Source of the DNA: Cinnamomum chago | Lineage: Eukaryota > Streptophyta > Magnoliopsida > Laurales > Lauraceae | Assembly (NCBI GenBank): GCA_038049695.1 | Contig: CP142451.1 | Coordinates: forward strand, 66,531,501 to 66,595,500 | DNA length: 64,000 nt | Direction of reading: 5' to 3' | Shown here: positions 1 through 13,407 of the stretch, piece after piece | Layout: each line of letters begins with the position of its first letter | How positions within the stretch are numbered: position 1 is the first letter of the stretch | The notes under the pieces: model-generated | Database searches by the model: none | Seen by the model: the letters and a program-made list of their open reading frames with translations, nothing else | What the model was told of the DNA's origin: nothing | Program-made: the position numbers and the translations under genes

Positions 1-84
1 ATAAAGCACAAAACCTTGTTAGTAGCACCTGCTTATAAGAGATATAAAAATAAGATTAGAAACAGGTGAGAGGCCAACAAGAAG

Positions 85-3000
85 TTAGAATTCAGGGCAA
101 GGGCCAATGCCCAATTGATGTCTCAATTTAATGAAACGATCATTTCCAAGGGGTTTAGTGAACAGATCAGCCAATTGGGTATCTGTAGGGACAAACAATA
201 GTTCAATAGTGCCTTGGTCAGCATGATCACGCAAGAAATGATAGCGAATGTCAATGTGTTTAGTGCGTGAGTGCTGAACAGGATTTTTTGAGATACTGAT
301 GGCACTAGAGTTGTCACACATGATAGGCATGCATTGTTGTGGAACATTATAGTCTAATAAGGTTTGTTTCATCCACAACAGCTGGGCACAACAGCTACCT
401 GCAGCAATATATTCAGCTTCTGCAGTAGACAAAGATACAGAATTTTGCTTTTTGCTATGCCAGGCTACTAAGCAATTTCCTAAGAAATAGCAGCAGCCAC
501 TAGTGCTCTTCCTATCATCTATGGATCCTGCCCAATCTGCATCACTATATCCAATTAATTGCAGAGTTGAGTCATGAGGATACCAGATACCATAATGAGA
601 AGTCCCATTAATATATTTTATGATGCGTTTAACAGCTTTAATGTGAGATTCTCGGGGGTCAGATTGATACCTCGCACAAATTCCTACGCTGAAAGAGATA
701 TCAGGGCGACTAGCAGTGAGGTAGAGAAGGCTTCCTATCATGCTCCTATAGAGTTTTTGGTCTGCTTTCTTACCCTGAAGGTCACTAGAGATTTTAGTAG
801 AGGATCCCATAGGATTGCAACTAGTCTTAGATTCTCCTAATCCAAACTTTTTCACTATTTCTAGAGCAAACTTGGATTGACTAAGAAATATACCTTGATC
901 AGTCTGACTAACTTGTAATCCTAAAAAGAACTGAAGGGGTCCTACCAAACTCATTTCAAACGTGGAGCTCATTAACTTAGAAAATCCTTGAGCAAGATGA
1001 TCAGATGTTGATCCAAAAACAATGTCGTCCACATATATTTGAGCAATGAGAATATCTTTACCAACCTTTTTAATGAATAGAGTCTTGTCCACATTCCCAC
1101 ACTCATATCCATTTTCAAGTAAGTGACTTGTCAGCTTTTCATACCAGGCTCTTGGGGCTTGTTTCAATCCATAAAGAGCCTTTTTCAACTTAAAAACATA
1201 TTCTGGGTGATGAGGATCCTCAAAGCCTTGAGGTTGAGTAACATACACATCTTCCTCAATTTCACCATTCAAAAAGGCACTTTTCACATCCATTTGAAAC
1301 AGTTTAATCCTCATGCTGCTGGCATAAGCTAATAGAATTCGAATAGACTCCAATCGAGCTACTGGGGCAAAGGTTTCCTCAAAATCAACTCCTTCAACTT
1401 GAGCATACCCTTTGGCTACAAGTCTAGCTTTGTTCCTTATAACATTTCCTGATTCGTCCAGCTTATTCTTGAAAATCCATTTGGTGCCAATTTGACTTTT
1501 GCCTTCAGGAAGAGGTACAAGATCCCACACATCATTTTTTCTAAACTGGTTTAGCTCATCTTGCATGGCATCAATCCATTCAGACTTGGTTTCTGCTTTA
1601 GAGAAATTCTTGGGCTCAATTTGTGAAACAAATGAATAGTGAGCACACAGATTATGAACCTGTCTTCTTGTCATGACTCCTTTTGAGATATCTCCAATGA
1701 CATTATCCAGATTATGATTTCTTAAAAGCTTTGTGGGCATAGTGGGGACTGAGGGAATTTCTTCTTCAATTTCAGATGAAATAGGCTGCTCAACTGAGAT
1801 CTCTTCTTCATCATGAGGAGTTTTCTTAATTTGATTAGCCTCATCAACTACAACATGAGCTGATTCCATGACAGCCATAGATCTAAGGTTGAAAACTCTA
1901 TAAGCCTTGCTTTTATCAGAATATCCTAAGAAGATCCCTTCATCAGATTTTGAATCGAACTTTTCAAGCTGCTCTCTATCTCGTAAAATATAGCACTTGC
2001 TACCAAACACCTTAAGATACCCCAGATTAGGTTTTCTTCCAAAATACAGCTCATAAGGGGTTTTGTTAGTGTTCTTTGTCAGATAAACACGGTTAATAAG
2101 ATAGCATGCGGTATTGACAGCTTCAGCCCACAAGTTTCGCGGGAGATTTTTCTCATTAAGAAGGGTTCTGGCCATTTCTTGAATAACTCTGTTTCTTCGT
2201 TCAGCTACTCCATTTTGCTGAGGAGTTTTTGGAGCAGAGAATTGATGACTGATCCCATGGCTTTCACAGAAGTCTGCAAATCTTTCATTTTCAAATTCAC
2301 CTCCATGATCACTTCTTATCTTCTTAATTTTGCAGTCCTTCTCAACTTGAATTTTCTTGCAAATCCTTATGATATTATCTACTGCATCTGATTTAGCATG
2401 AAGAAAGGCTACCCATCCAAATCTCGAATAATCATCAACCATCACTAGGATATACTTTCTCCCACCAATACTCTGAACAGGTGCTGGTCCAATGAGGTCC
2501 ATATGAATGAGTTCAAGGGGACGAGCAGAGGATATATCTTTTATACCTTTAAAACTTTTCTTGATCTGTTTACCCATTTGACAAGCCTTGCACAATTCAG
2601 ATTTGTAATCATCTAATTTGGGTATTCCTCTAACAATTTCTTTCTTTGATAAGATCTTCATCAGTTTGTAATTTATATGTCCCATTCTTTGATGCCACAA
2701 CTGATTTTCTTGAACTTTAGACATTAAACACATGGATTCATTCTCACTACATTCTTCTATGGTATAGATGTTATCTTTAGTACGTAATCCAGTGAGTAGA
2801 ACTTTGTGGGATTTCTCATCCAGAACTTTGCAAGATTTGCTGTCAAAGACAACTTTGTTTCCTTTGTCACACAACTGACTTATGCTCAAGAGATTATGCT
2901 TTAAACCATCCACAAGGAAAACATCTTTTAATGTAGGCATTTGATCTCCTCCAACACAGCCTTTTCCTATAATTTGAGCTTTCCGATTATCTCCAAAAGA

Positions 3001-4185
3001 CACATTACCTCCATCATAGTCCTCAAGAGTGATAAATCTAGAACGGTCTCCAGTCATATGCTTGGAGCAACCACTGTCCAAAAACCATCTAGAGTTTTCT
3101 TTAACTTTAAGAGCGGTTTGAGCAAAAAAATTCTTGACACTTTTCTCTTTTTCAATCCAAGTAGCCTTAATGAAGGTAGAGGTAGAAGTCTTGGGAACAA
3201 ACTTGAAATGAGCTCTAGAACTAAGATTTTGAGACATCCTAAACTTAAAAGGACAGTTAGGAACTAGATGACCTATTTGATTGCAAAAATGACAAGTCCA
3301 TCTAGAGGAAAAGAAGATCTTACCTATAGGTTTGAGATGAGTCCTAGTATTATGTTGAAAGCTATTCTTCTTGCTACTAGAGGAGCATTCATAACCTATA
3401 CCATTCTTGTTACCAAAGACTTTATTCAAGCCTAACATTTGATAGAATTTGTCATTGCCTAAGGTAAATTTTTCAACAACATGTTTTCCCTTTTCAAGTT
3501 TCATTTGAAGAGATTCTGATTCTTGTTGACTAGATTCTAACAGACTTTGTAACTTATGAATTTCTTTTTCAGCTTTAGCAAGATTGTCATTAGAGGTAGT
3601 CAACTTAGATTGAACATTTTTTATCTCATTGTCTTTCAAGATTAATTGATCTTTTAAAACATCTAGATCATTCACAAGCCTTTTAGATTCACTTTTTAAG
3701 CTTTTATTTTTCTTGGTTATGACTTCACATAGTTCATATAGTTCCTCATAGGCTTGATGAATATCATTGTCACTATTCTCTTCATTTACTTCTTCTATTA
3801 ATATGTTATGATCATTGTTTTCTTCAATGGGAGTGAAGAGAAGCCAAGAAGTGGAATTATCATTATCTTCATCATTTTGAGGTTCATTATTGTCACTACT
3901 TTCATCTTCATCATCATCCCAAGTTATGTTTAAGACTTTCTTTCCTTTCTTATCTTTCTTTTCAGATTCCTTAGGGGAGGGACAATTTTGAGCAATGTGA
4001 CCAAAGCCTTTACAATTATAACATTGCACATCCCTTTTTGGTAAAAGATCCCCTTGAGTTTCTTTGAAATTTTTCATTTTTAGAATCTTCAGAATATTTA
4101 TAGTTCTTTTTGTTCTTAAGGAAATTCTTGAACTTCTTAGCAAGTAAAATAGTGTTTTCATCATCACTCTCACTCTCATTGTCAT
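85..4185 (-). CDS. Retrotransposon gag C-terminal tail plus pol polyprotein (protease, integrase, RT, RNase H)
   Basis: This 1366-residue open frame encodes the replication enzymes of element A. It shows a CCHC knuckle (C55, C58, H63, C68), a coiled coil at about 145-235, a second knuckle (C298, C301, H306, C311) and the aspartic protease motif DSG at 370-372. Next come the integrase HHCC zinc site (H498, H503, C532, C535) and a DD35E triad at D563, D626 and E662. The RT has YVDD at 1051-1054, and RNase H has D1215, E1256 and D1291. All key residues are present and there is no internal stop. The first ~40 residues are not natural: the frame overlaps the upstream gag frame by 170 bases and the true reading enters near residue 36. 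The end is the normal copia C-terminus shortly after the LADLFTKPL motif. The protein is probably active or only recently dead. Confidence 0.9.
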   Translation of the reverse strand: MTMRVRVMMKTLFYLLRSSRISLRTKRTINILKILKMKNFKETQGDLLPKRDVQCYNCKGFGHIAQNCPSPKESEKKDKKGKKVLNITWDDDEDESSDNNEPQNDEDNDNSTSWLLFTPIEENNDHNILIEEVNEENSDNDIHQAYEELYELCEVITKKNKSLKSESKRLVNDLDVLKDQLILKDNEIKNVQSKLTTSNDNLAKAEKEIHKLQSLLESSQQESESLQMKLEKGKHVVEKFTLGNDKFYQMLGLNKVFGNKNGIGYECSSSSKKNSFQHNTRTHLKPIGKIFFSSRWTCHFCNQIGHLVPNCPFKFRMSQNLSSRAHFKFVPKTSTSTFIKATWIEKEKSVKNFFAQTALKVKENSRWFLDSGCSKHMTGDRSRFITLEDYDGGNVSFGDNRKAQIIGKGCVGGDQMPTLKDVFLVDGLKHNLLSISQLCDKGNKVVFDSKSCKVLDEKSHKVLLTGLRTKDNIYTIEECSENESMCLMSKVQENQLWHQRMGHINYKLMKILSKKEIVRGIPKLDDYKSELCKACQMGKQIKKSFKGIKDISSARPLELIHMDLIGPAPVQSIGGRKYILVMVDDYSRFGWVAFLHAKSDAVDNIIRICKKIQVEKDCKIKKIRSDHGGEFENERFADFCESHGISHQFSAPKTPQQNGVAERRNRVIQEMARTLLNEKNLPRNLWAEAVNTACYLINRVYLTKNTNKTPYELYFGRKPNLGYLKVFGSKCYILRDREQLEKFDSKSDEGIFLGYSDKSKAYRVFNLRSMAVMESAHVVVDEANQIKKTPHDEEEISVEQPISSEIEEEIPSVPTMPTKLLRNHNLDNVIGDISKGVMTRRQVHNLCAHYSFVSQIEPKNFSKAETKSEWIDAMQDELNQFRKNDVWDLVPLPEGKSQIGTKWIFKNKLDESGNVIRNKARLVAKGYAQVEGVDFEETFAPVARLESIRILLAYASSMRIKLFQMDVKSAFLNGEIEEDVYVTQPQGFEDPHHPEYVFKLKKALYGLKQAPRAWYEKLTSHLLENGYECGNVDKTLFIKKVGKDILIAQIYVDDIVFGSTSDHLAQGFSKLMSSTFEMSLVGPLQFFLGLQVSQTDQGIFLSQSKFALEIVKKFGLGESKTSCNPMGSSTKISSDLQGKKADQKLYRSMIGSLLYLTASRPDISFSVGICARYQSDPRESHIKAVKRIIKYINGTSHYGIWYPHDSTLQLIGYSDADWAGSIDDRKSTSGCCYFLGNCLVAWHSKKQNSVSLSTAEAEYIAAGSCCAQLLWMKQTLLDYNVPQQCMPIMCDNSSAISISKNPVQHSRTKHIDIRYHFLRDHADQGTIELLFVPTDTQLADLFTKPLGNDRFIKLRHQLGIGPCPEF

Positions 4186-4894
4186 TTTCTTTATGTTGGG
4201 AGCTAAGAGCTACACCTTTCTTCTTGCTAGGGGCTTCAAAGTCTAATTCATAGGTGAGAAGATTTCCTCTAAGTTCTTCTATTTTGATCTTGTCCACATC
4301 TTTGCTTTCGGTTATAGCAACTATCTTAGGTTTGAACCTTTTGGGAAGAGATCTTAATATTTTCCTAACAGGTTTGGACTCATCCATCTTCTCTCCTAGA
4401 CCTATGAGGGAATTGACAATCTCCATGAATTTAGTATAGAACTCATCAAATGTTTCTTCCTCTTGCATTTTGAGTTCCTCATACTTAGTAGACAACATTT
4501 GGATTTTAGCAACTTTGACTTGATTGGTCCCTTCATGAGTGGTCTCTAAGGTATCCCACACTTCCTTAGCAGTAATACAATTTACTACCCTATTGACCTC
4601 TTCTTGGGGCAAGGCACAAAACAAGGATTTTTTTGCTTTAGCATTTAGATTTGCCCTATCTTTCTCTCCTTGAGTCCAATCTTTCTTGGGCTTAACTTTG
4701 ATAGCAATGACATGTCCTTCAGAATCTTGTTCAGTGATAATGGGATCATGATACCCTTCTTCAATGATACTCCAAACATCTAGATTTTGAGATTCAAGAA
4801 AGACTTGCATCCTAATCTTCCAATACCGGTAATGAGAGCCATTGAACAAGGGAGGTCTATTGGTGGCATGGCCTTCTCCTAATTGGGATTGCAT
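4016..4894 (-). CDS. Retrotransposon gag, N-terminal capsid part
   Basis: This 292-residue frame starts 74 bases inside the primer binding site. Its N-terminus has the copia gag pattern: the [14 protein letters not shown] segment, then conserved W and L positions of the UBN2-type gag domain to about residue 200. A basic, glutamate-rich tail follows. It forms the virus-like particle core. The last ~20 residues are out of frame relative to the zinc knuckle carried by the downstream frame. One extra base in the A/T run near 4068-4082 accounts for the shift: gag must move +1 to enter pol. A simple indel is the economical explanation; a programmed +1 shift cannot be excluded. Confidence 0.85.
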   Translation of the reverse strand: MQSQLGEGHATNRPPLFNGSHYRYWKIRMQVFLESQNLDVWSIIEEGYHDPIITEQDSEGHVIAIKVKPKKDWTQGEKDRANLNAKAKKSLFCALPQEEVNRVVNCITAKEVWDTLETTHEGTNQVKVAKIQMLSTKYEELKMQEEETFDEFYTKFMEIVNSLIGLGEKMDESKPVRKILRSLPKRFKPKIVAITESKDVDKIKIEELRGNLLTYELDFEAPSKKKGVALSSQHKENDNESESDDENTILLAKKFKNFLKNKKNYKYSEDSKNEKFQRNSRGSFTKKGCAML

Positions 4895-4967
4895 GATGAC
4901 AACAAAGGCTAAAACTCACTCTAAGGATTCTAACTCTAGGTGGTTAGACCTAAACAAGAGCACCTAG

Positions 4968-4979
4968 GCTCTGATACCA
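4968..4979 (-). promoter_or_regulatory. Primer binding site of element A (tRNA-iMet)
   Basis: On the minus strand the 12 bases read TGGTATCAGAGC, two bases after the LTR end. This is the standard plant copia site complementary to the 3' end of initiator methionine tRNA, where reverse transcription is primed. Confidence 0.92.
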
Positions 4980-4981
4980 AT

Positions 4982-6537
4982 TGAAAGTCCAAGATCGAAT
5001 CCTAGAGGGGGGGGGGGTGAATAGGGTGAGCTCAAAGTCCTAGACCAATTTTTAATTCTTTTAACTCTTAAGTCACTTATGCATTGGAGAATAATAGTGA
5101 AATCAACTAAACAAGCATAATCCATAAAATGAAAGCATAGAGGCAATCACCATAACACAAGCACGTATAGTGGTTCGGCCAAAATTGCCTACATCCACTC
5201 CCGGTACACCTACCGGTATCCACTAATTCCACTTAAGGTTTAGGATCACCTCAAACCTTACAAACAACACTATGCTTTTCAAGGCTTAGCATAAACCTTT
5301 ACAACATATGCTTTTCAAGGCTAAGCATGAACCTTTACAACATGGAACTTTTCTCTTAAACAATATGCCTAATAATGCATGGATAAAGAGAACAATGAAG
5401 TGCAAAGAAATGCCTCTTAATAGGCTAGTTTGAAAATGAAGCTCAAGTTCTAGAACAATGCATGAAAATGACAAAGTCTATGTGAAATGCATTTTCTAAA
5501 AGATTACTCTTTCTCTTTTAAAAGATATGAACTTAAATGATGCAAAGATGTTTAACATATATTTGAGAAAGAGTTGTATGTCTAACACAAGTGATTCATA
5601 ATGAAAAACAACTTGTTTTCAAAAAGATGATCTAAAGGCTAACAAGTTGATTTTTGAATCAAGAAACTAAAATCATGTGTAACTTAGACAATATGTTGCA
5701 TTCATAAGTCTCATGTGATTTTTAAAGAACTAAGCATGTTATGAAGGTCAACATCTTAATAGGAAAGCAACTTGTTTATCATGCATTGGAAAATAGATCA
5801 AAGATTCAAAACAAAACATGATTTTGAAAAGAGTAGGATTAAAGGAAGCACACCCATTTGAAGATCAAAGGTTGAATAAGAGGAATGGCTTCATAATCCT
5901 TGTGAAAATGCTCCTAAGAAGTTGCTTAGCCTTGGCCTCAAAGGTCTCTCAAATATCAGCACCTTTCTCCAACCAAAAAGCCACTTTTTATAAAGATAAA
6001 GTTGCCAACGGCTAGTCCTCGGTCGACCGAGAAACAGGTCTCGGTCGACCTAGAAAGCACAACGGATATAAATCTGACCGTTGGAGCTTCAGTTCAGAAT
6101 TCTGCAGAAATGACCTGCAGTTGTCTCGGTCGACCGAGACCACTGCCTGAAACAGCCCAGAAATTTGACAATTGAGAGAAACTTGAGGCTTATGAGGGCA
6201 CCTTCCAAAGGACTTTCAAACACATCTACCAAGCAATAAATCATGACTAAAAGAAGATGAAAACTGAGATTTTAAAGCCATGAAAACTTCAAAACACAAT
6301 AATGAATTTAAAGCTAGAAACTTTGGAAAGCTTGGAAGGAGTTTTGAAATCAAAAACTCTATGAACTGAAGAGGCAACCTGAACAAGAAAACCATGCATG
6401 ATATTTGATAAAACAAAGATTCAAGAAGAAGAAATATGCATGATGCTCCTATGAATAAAGCCATGTATGAATGAGAGAACAAGCTATATGAAAGTGAATG
6501 CATCCTATCAAATTGCAACAAAACTAAAACTCTAACA
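4982..6537 (-). repeat. 5' LTR of element A
   Basis: On the minus strand the LTR begins TGTTAGAG and ends GGACTTTCA, directly before the primer binding site, and is 1556 bp long. It carries the family landmarks: a palindrome cluster (6018-6138), a TATA box, short repeats around CTTAG/CTAAG words (5272-5345), a conserved stretch near 5168-5230 with CCGG words, and an 11-G run at 5007-5017. It shares these with the LTRs at 17499, 23026, 31949, 33643, 38661, 41138, 45870 and 53076. Confidence 0.85.
5986..6138 (-). promoter_or_regulatory. LTR promoter: TATA box with upstream GTCGAC palindromes
   Basis: Reading on the minus strand, perfect 14-bp palindromes CTCGGTCGACCGAG lie at 6125-6138 and 6018-6031, with a partial copy at 6040-6050. 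A TATA-like TTTATAAA follows at about 5986-5994. The palindromes lie just upstream of the inferred transcription start. Palindrome-rich cis-regions are documented for maize Sirevirus LTRs. Confidence 0.65.
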
Positions 6538-7210
6538 AGTTGCAATATGATTTATCATTCTCGAAAGTATTGAAATAGTGTTTTAGCATTTTGCTAGCCC
6601 GGTTATATATTGTCCGAATTGAAAAGATACTTGTGCCTTGAGCATCCCGTCCCGCTTGTTTATGTACTTGTACTTGATGTGTTTTTATACATGTTTTGAT
6701 TGTATTGTTATGTCTTTTCATCCGTTTTCCAAACCGTCATGTTTGACCCACAATTTGGTACACAGGTCCGGACATTGTCTATCCCGAGGCAGAGCTTGAG
6801 GAGGCGGTCGGTGAACCGCAACGCCTAGTTGAGTGGTATGCTGATGATGTCATGTAGACATTTGATTGCTATGAGAGGCGTGACATTTTAAGAAATGTTT
6901 AACGATTCTTTAGGAATTGGTATTTTGTTTATATTGGCCTCTATTTTTTTTGGGAATGTAATTAAATGATCTTGTGTATAAACTTTAACTTTTCTTTTGG
7001 GAAAACACTAATGATCATTGCTCATTCTGATACTTGATTTATATATATGATTTTATCTTGTGACTAAAGTTGAATTACCAATTTGATTTGCTACACGCTT
7101 CCGCACTCAAACAGAAATGTATGATGTTGTTTGATATTCTCACCATGGACACCTGTGGGAAATTAAACAAATCAATGTGGCACATTAGTCCCGGTCCGGG
7201 GTCGCGACAC
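6538..7210. other. Unassigned sequence between elements A and B
   Basis: There is no convincing reading frame. GC-richer patches near 6770-6850 and 7180-7215 suggest the degraded end of some other element, but no terminal repeat, primer site or conserved motif is visible. The boundary with the truncated LTR of element B is abrupt at about 7211. Confidence 0.4.
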
Positions 7211-7795
7211 CCACTGTCCAGCTACCACGTACCCAAGACACCGAGATGTTGACCTACATTTGGCCTCACTCATTGGTGACTCAAAGCAAATGAATAGAAA
7301 GAAACTTGAGTTCATCAATGTCATAGTATTGAGAGCCTATTGCTAGGGAATTATGAGAGTAGACCTTAAAATCGAGATAGTATTTCATAAGGTACTTCTC
7401 ATTGCCCTTCAATACATTCAATGTACCAGCATTATGATCCAGAATCTTTCAGTCTGATGATCGAGACAAATCACACCATCTCATAGTGATCAAAGTGCTG
7501 CAACCTTATCAGATGAGATGCCCAGTCTCATCATTGGTTGTGAGGATATTTTTAAGTATAAGATTTGTGACACATGTCTCCCGTATGTGGATTTCATCCA
7601 TATACATATATCACATCCAATATACTAATGGGATCCGGTTCATCTCATGAACCATTATGTCATATGTATTGGTCATGTGCATTAAGTAATAAAACATCAT
7701 TCATCTCATAAAAGGAAAGCATGATTTTATTAATAAATAAAGAAATTAATCAATTTATTACATCAACTGATGGATTGGGACCATACAATCTAACA
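7211..7795 (-). repeat. Truncated 3' LTR of element B
   Basis: It is closely similar to 14521-15105 over its whole length, with scattered substitutions. Its minus-strand start TGTTAGA follows a purine-rich tract (GCCCAAGTGAGAG at 7797-7810) that serves as the polypurine primer. The other LTR end is missing. Confidence 0.82.
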
Positions 7796-7810
7796 ATCTC
7801 TCACTTGGGC

Positions 7811-10800
7811 TCAATTCCAGTCAGTGTTGCATCTAATGCCCATCCCGTCTACATGCTGCTCAAAGACTTTAGTAGTCAAAGGCTTAGTAAAGGAATCTGC
7901 CAGATTGTCCGCAGAGGCTATCTTGGTGATGGAAATATCACTTCTCTGAACAATCTCTCTGACTAACTGATATATCCTCTGTACATGCTTTTGTCTTTAA
8001 TGGCTTCTGAGCTCCTTGGACTGAGCGACTGCTCCACTGCTATCACAGTAAACTGTGAGCGGTTGTCGTGCCAAAGGTACCACCTTGAGTTCCATAAGGA
8101 ATCTCTTGAGCCATACTACTTCCTTAGCTACTTCACAAGCTGCTACATATTTAGCCTCCGAGGTGGAATCAACAGCACAATCCTATTTAATACTCCTCCA
8201 GCTGATAGCTTCGTCACCAAGCATAAATACATAACCAGAGGTGGATTTTCTGGAATCCTTATCTGGCATGAAGTCAGAATCTGTGTATCCGACTGGAATC
8301 AGTTCATCACTGCCATAAATTAACATGTAATCTCTAGTCATTCTCAAGTTTTTGAGAATACATTTTACAGCAGTCCAATGTTCAGGTCCTGGGTTAGACT
8401 AATATCTGCTGACTATGCCCATTGCATGACAGATATCCGGTCTAGTACATAGCATAGTATACATGAGGCTACCAATAGCTGAAGCGAATGGTATCGACCT
8501 CATCTGCTCCTTTTCTTCAGGGATCCTTGGAAAGGTGCACTCCATGCCAGAAAGGAGTAATACCCTTCTTGGAGTCTTGCATAGCAAACCGTACCAGTAC
8601 TTTGTCTATGTATGCAGCTTGGGATAAGCCAATCATCCTATTTTTCCGGTCTCGATGTAGTTTGATCCCTAGGATGTAGCTAGCTTCTCCCAAGTCCTTC
8701 ATATCAAAAGTCTTTGCCAACCAAACTTTTATTGTTGACAACATTCCCACGTCTTTCCTAAGGAGTAGGATGTCTTCGACATATAAAACCAGAAAGACTA
8801 CCCTGTCACCTTCACTTTTCATGTACACACATGACTCATCTAAATTTTGACAAAAACCAAATGACTTGATTGCCTGTTCAAAACGGATGTTCCAACTTCG
8901 GGATGCCTGCTTCAGTCCATAAATAGACTTCTGCAACTTGCAAACTCTTTCCTCTTGGTTTGTAGCTACAAAACCGTCTGGCTGCACCATATAAATGTCT
9001 TCCTCAAGATGGACGTTGAGAAACACTGTCTTGACATCCATTTGCCAAATCTCGTAATCGAGATGAGCCGTAATGGATAAGAGTATCCGGATGGACTTGA
9101 GCATGGCTACCGGCGAGAAGGTTTCCCCATAATCGATGCCCTTTTTCTGAGTATACCCTTTCGCAACAAACCTAGCCTTAAAGTTCTCTACTCTACCATC
9201 TGGTCCTCTTTTTCTCTTGTTGACCCACTTGCACCTAATAGGTTTAATATAGGCAGGCAAGTCCACAAGTGTTCAGACCTGATTGGAGTACATAGACTCC
9301 ATCTCAGCTTTCATAGCATCTTGCCAGCGTCTCGAATCTGTCATTAAGTGCTTCATCATAGTTACAGGGATCTTGTTTCGGTTGTTCCAGAACTGCCTCG
9401 TAAGACTCTCCCAAGAACGAGAACCTGTCAGGGGGTCTGACAATCCTCCCACTACGACGAGGCATTGGTGTAACTACTGGGTCTGGTAAGTGTGGTTCTT
9501 CCTCAAGTTCGGTCATACTTGGATTTGGAATTAATTTCTCTTGAATTTCTTCCAAGATTACCTTTTCTAAAGATTTCCGGTCCATCATATAATCTTCCTT
9601 TAGAAAAACCGCATTAGTGCTCACTAGCACTTTATGCTCTCTGGGATTATAGAATAACCAACCTTTAGTTCCTTTAGGATATCCTACAAACGTGCACACT
9701 TTAGTCTTTTTTCCAACTTATCTGTCTTAACCTTTAGTGCATGTGCCAAACAACTCCAAATGTGTAAATGTTGTAAACTAGGCTTTTGCCCGGACCACAA
9801 CTCCCGGGGAGTCTTAGGTACAGACTTAGATGGTACGAGATTTAGTTTGTACATTGCAGTATCCAAGGCGTATCCCCAGAAGGATATAGGTAATCCTGAG
9901 AAACTCAGCATAGACCTGATCATATCTAAAAGAGTCATGTTCCTTCTTTCCGCTACTCCATTCTGTTGAGGCATACCAGGAGAAGACAACTGGGACAAAA
10001 TCACATTTTCTGATAAGTATCCTATAAAATCAGCAGAGAGATATTCCCCTCCTCGATCTGATCGAAGAGTCTTGATACTCTTATCTAATTGCTTTTCAGC
10101 TTCCGCTCAAAACTCTTTGAACTTTTCAAAAGCCTCGGACTTGCGGTGCATAAGGTATATGTATCCATATCTTGAGTAATTATCTGTGAAAGTGATGAAA
10201 TACTCATATCCTCCTCTGGCTTGACATTAATGGGTCCACACACATCAGTATGCACTAATTCCAATAAATCTTTGGCCCTATTGCCCTTAAATGAAAAGGT
10301 CTTTTGGTCAGTTTGCCTTCTAAAGAGGACTCGCAGACAGGCATTGGTTCTACCACCAATGAAGGCAAGATGCCATCTTTCACTAGCCTATCAATCCTGT
10401 TTAGGTTTATATGACCTAGCCTCAAGTGCCAAAGTTTTGTTGGATTAGATGAAGGTGACTTCCTCTTTAACAAATAAAGCCCATTGGTTATCTTGCCAGA
10501 ACATATAAAAGTATCATTCCTCTTTATGACAACTTCAGTACCAAAAGCAATGGAATAAATTTTATTCACCAAACTAGAAACTGAAATTAAATTCCGCCGT
10601 AAAGACGGTACATACAATGTGTCTGACAAAACCAATTTATTATTTGAAAAACATAAAGTAATAACTCCCACTGAAACAACCTCTGCCTTAGCGTCAGATC
10701 CTAGGTTGACAATGATTTCTCCGTCACCGAGCCTCCTGGTTTCGCTGAACCCCTGCAACGAATTACATATGTGATTAGTTGCCCTGGAGTCCACACACTA

Positions 10801-11691
10801 AGATTCTGAAGTACCAGTTGCAAAACTAACTTCAGAAATAAGTGACTCAATCATACCTGAGGTCTTCTTCTTAGACATATATCCCGGACGATTCCTTTTC
10901 CAATGACATATCTTACCACAATGGAAACACTTTCCTTTTGACCCTGAACCCTTACCCTTGGCCACGCCACCATTAGAACCATTCTCCACCTTAGGACCTT
11001 TCAGAACTGATTTCTTTTTGCCTTTCCGCCCTTTGCCTTTCGGCTTGGGTTTGGCATCTGATTTTTCTGTCACTAGGGTAGTTGGCTTATTCTTCATAAT
11101 CCTCTCAGTCACCACTAGCTGGCTAGACAGCTCAGCCAGAGTCAGATTCATCTTATTCATATTATAATTAACCTTGAAATTGTTGAATGACTCTGCCAGT
11201 GACTAAAGGATTATGTCGATCTGCGATTCTGCATCAATTGCAGCTCCCAATACATCTAACAAATTTAATGAGTCTATCATTTTTAACATGTGTTCCTGTA
11301 CTGATGTACCTTCAGCCATCTTGGTGCTAATGAGCACCCTCATAGCTGCCCGCCTAGCAGGCCTGCCCTGTTCCACAAACATCTCCTTTAAGTTCGATAT
11401 AATATCGTATGCAGTCTTATAGGATTGATGTTGGTGTTGCAAAACACTAGACATGGATGCCAAAATGTGACTGGCCATCTCATCGTCTTTGGCCCATTCG
11501 GTGTAAAGTTCCTTTTTTTCTTCCGATGCATCCGGGCCAGGCTCATCAAGGGGGGTTTTGGTAAGGACATGTTTATAACCTGAAGCGGTCAATACAATAT
11601 CCAGGTTTCGTTTCCAGTCTACATAGTTGGATCCCACCAACTTATTCTGGTTGAGGATGGTCGCAAGTGGATTGAAAGTATTTGAATTCAT
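7811..11691 (-). pseudogene. Copia gag-pol polyprotein of element B, several frameshifts and stops
   Basis: Pieces run in order on the minus strand. A UBN2-type gag starts at 11691 (conserved YVDWKRNLDIVL). A gag tail with one zinc knuckle follows at 10798-11160, then protease and pre-integrase at 10255-10794. The integrase C-part lies at 9684-10004 ([11 protein letters not shown]), then the chromo-like/linker region at 9304-9699, RT at 8517-9266, and RNase H to 7811. RNase H retains a TVYCDSSGA segment, the LADSFTKPL motif and its natural stop. Besides stops and shifts, two catalytic positions are damaged. The last cysteine of the knuckle is arginine (WKRNR), and the protease reads DSR instead of DSG. 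The element is certainly dead. Confidence 0.85.
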
Positions 11692-13407
11692 ACTTGAAAT
11701 ACTGTAACACATAACCATACATTCAATTAATGAATTTAAATGACATTAGGGTTTAGTATTCTACCAAATTTATGTGGGAATCCTCATAACCACTAAATTT
11801 AAAATACATCAGAATCCCAATCCCCGGGGTATGCCTCCTTGGGGAGTGCGAATACCTCCTAGATTGGTGTGGATCAAAGTTGGTCAAAATTAGGATTAAG
11901 ACTAACTATCCATGATCCTCTTCATTCATTATTATCTAGGTATCTCATACCAAATAATGAATGACTCCCGATTAGCTTCGGTTTCTAAAATACATGAGAC
12001 AAATCATTGGGGATACTACATCATTATTTTAGTTAAGTGTGACCCACGAACTAGCATTGCATGGCAACCGGTGCGAGCAGTTCCTCCTTGGGGAGTGGGC
12101 CCCCGCCCCGTCTCACCAATACTATCCATATCTAATAACCAGACAAGTAAAAGCCCTCCGTGGGGAACGACCATTCTCAAGATGGCGCGAGGCTAATGCT
12201 CTCCTTACAATGGACCTATGGTGGAAAACCATGGGGATTTTTTTATTATAAATGCCCCGCTCCCACTTAATATTTTAGAATTGAGGATTTCCTTTTAGGT
12301 ATATGGGCCCACATATATAAACATCAAATCATCTCATGATATGACCAATGGTTGATTTCAAGTCAAGTTATTTTATGGAAAGTCGAGTTTCCTAAATTAG
12401 TGTTACCAATGGATCCATGTCATGGTTTCATTAACTCTAATTAGAACTCTTTCCAAAAATTAATTTGATTTGACCAATTTTGGATCCGATTTGGAAATAT
12501 TCTATAAAAGCAACCATCCATAAATAGAAAGTGCAAAATATAAACCAGTCCTCTCCTCCACATGGCCCAAGCGGTATAGACTTGGACTTATAGACTTTCC
12601 AAAACTTTAAGATTCCTCAAACACTTTGGGCATTTCCAAAACGCTTTTGGTAATCTTCAAACTCTTTGATTAGGAGTCCAACTTCACTTTCCTTCTTCAT
12701 CTCGGACATCGCCAGAATTTACAAATTTTAGAAAAATTACATAAATTCTTATGCCTCAATTATGAGACTTACATGGTAATCTAAACATGGAAATAAAAAG
12801 GACTGTAGGGAAATTCACTATGCCTTGCCCTTTCTATGGAAACCAAGGAAACCATGATGCCCTTTACAAGTAACCCGAAATAACCATCAACCACATAAAG
12901 AAAGTAAAGAACTTGTGGGCAATATGGAGAGGATAAGATCACCTGCATGTTAGTATCTCATACAACCACACAAATCACAAAAATAGGTTGCCAAACAATG
13001 CTGGAAAAATAAGACATCAGAGAAGACCCGAAACTAAGAAATCCGAATTCTGTATTCCTGAAGCAGTGTCCTCGGTCAATCGAACAAAGGGCTCGGTCGA
13101 CCGACTTGCATGTGCTTGGTCGACTGAGCACGAGTCTCGGTCGATCGAACTGACGAAACCTGCAACTTTGGGTTTCTGCAGTTCGTATCCAATCTTCACC
13201 AAATCACTTCCAAAGTGTTCCTATGGCTTCCTATCATCCATCCGACATTATTATACCACTTTGTGATTATCTAAACATGGATTTACTAATAAACAAAGCA
13301 AATCCATAAAAAATTGATTCGTACATAGTCCTTGCTCTATCCTCTTTGCATCTCATGCAAATATTAGACCAAGTTTACTGATCTAACATGATTAGAGATG
13401 AGGTATG
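11692..13407 (-). other. Long leader of element B with GTCGAC palindromes
   Basis: There are 1.7 kb between the primer binding site and gag without a convincing frame. It contains CCTCCTTGGGGAG-like short repeats (11836-11856, 12088-12104) and, at 13068-13165, four degenerate copies of CTCGGTCGACCGA, the same word found in the LTRs of the element A family. Either the leader holds an unrecognised LTR fragment or unrelated elements share this word. No LTR ends were found around it. Confidence 0.5.

Larger units (their letters stand above)
1..6537 (-). mobile_element. Element A: Sirevirus-like Ty1/copia retrotransposon, 3' end outside the window
   Basis: On the minus strand the order is 5' LTR (4982-6537), tRNA-Met-type primer binding site, gag, then pol with protease, integrase, reverse transcriptase and RNase H. 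Integrase before RT marks Ty1/copia. The long gag with a coiled coil and two CCHC knuckles, the long palindrome-bearing LTR and the shared LTR family with multi-PPT elements in the window point to the Sirevirus group (inference). The 3' LTR and polypurine tract are off the left edge. The base after the LTR starts the right target duplication, AGTTG at 6538-6542; its partner cannot be seen. This is the only copy here with an essentially open pol, so it is the likely autonomous partner of elements C and F. Confidence 0.88.
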
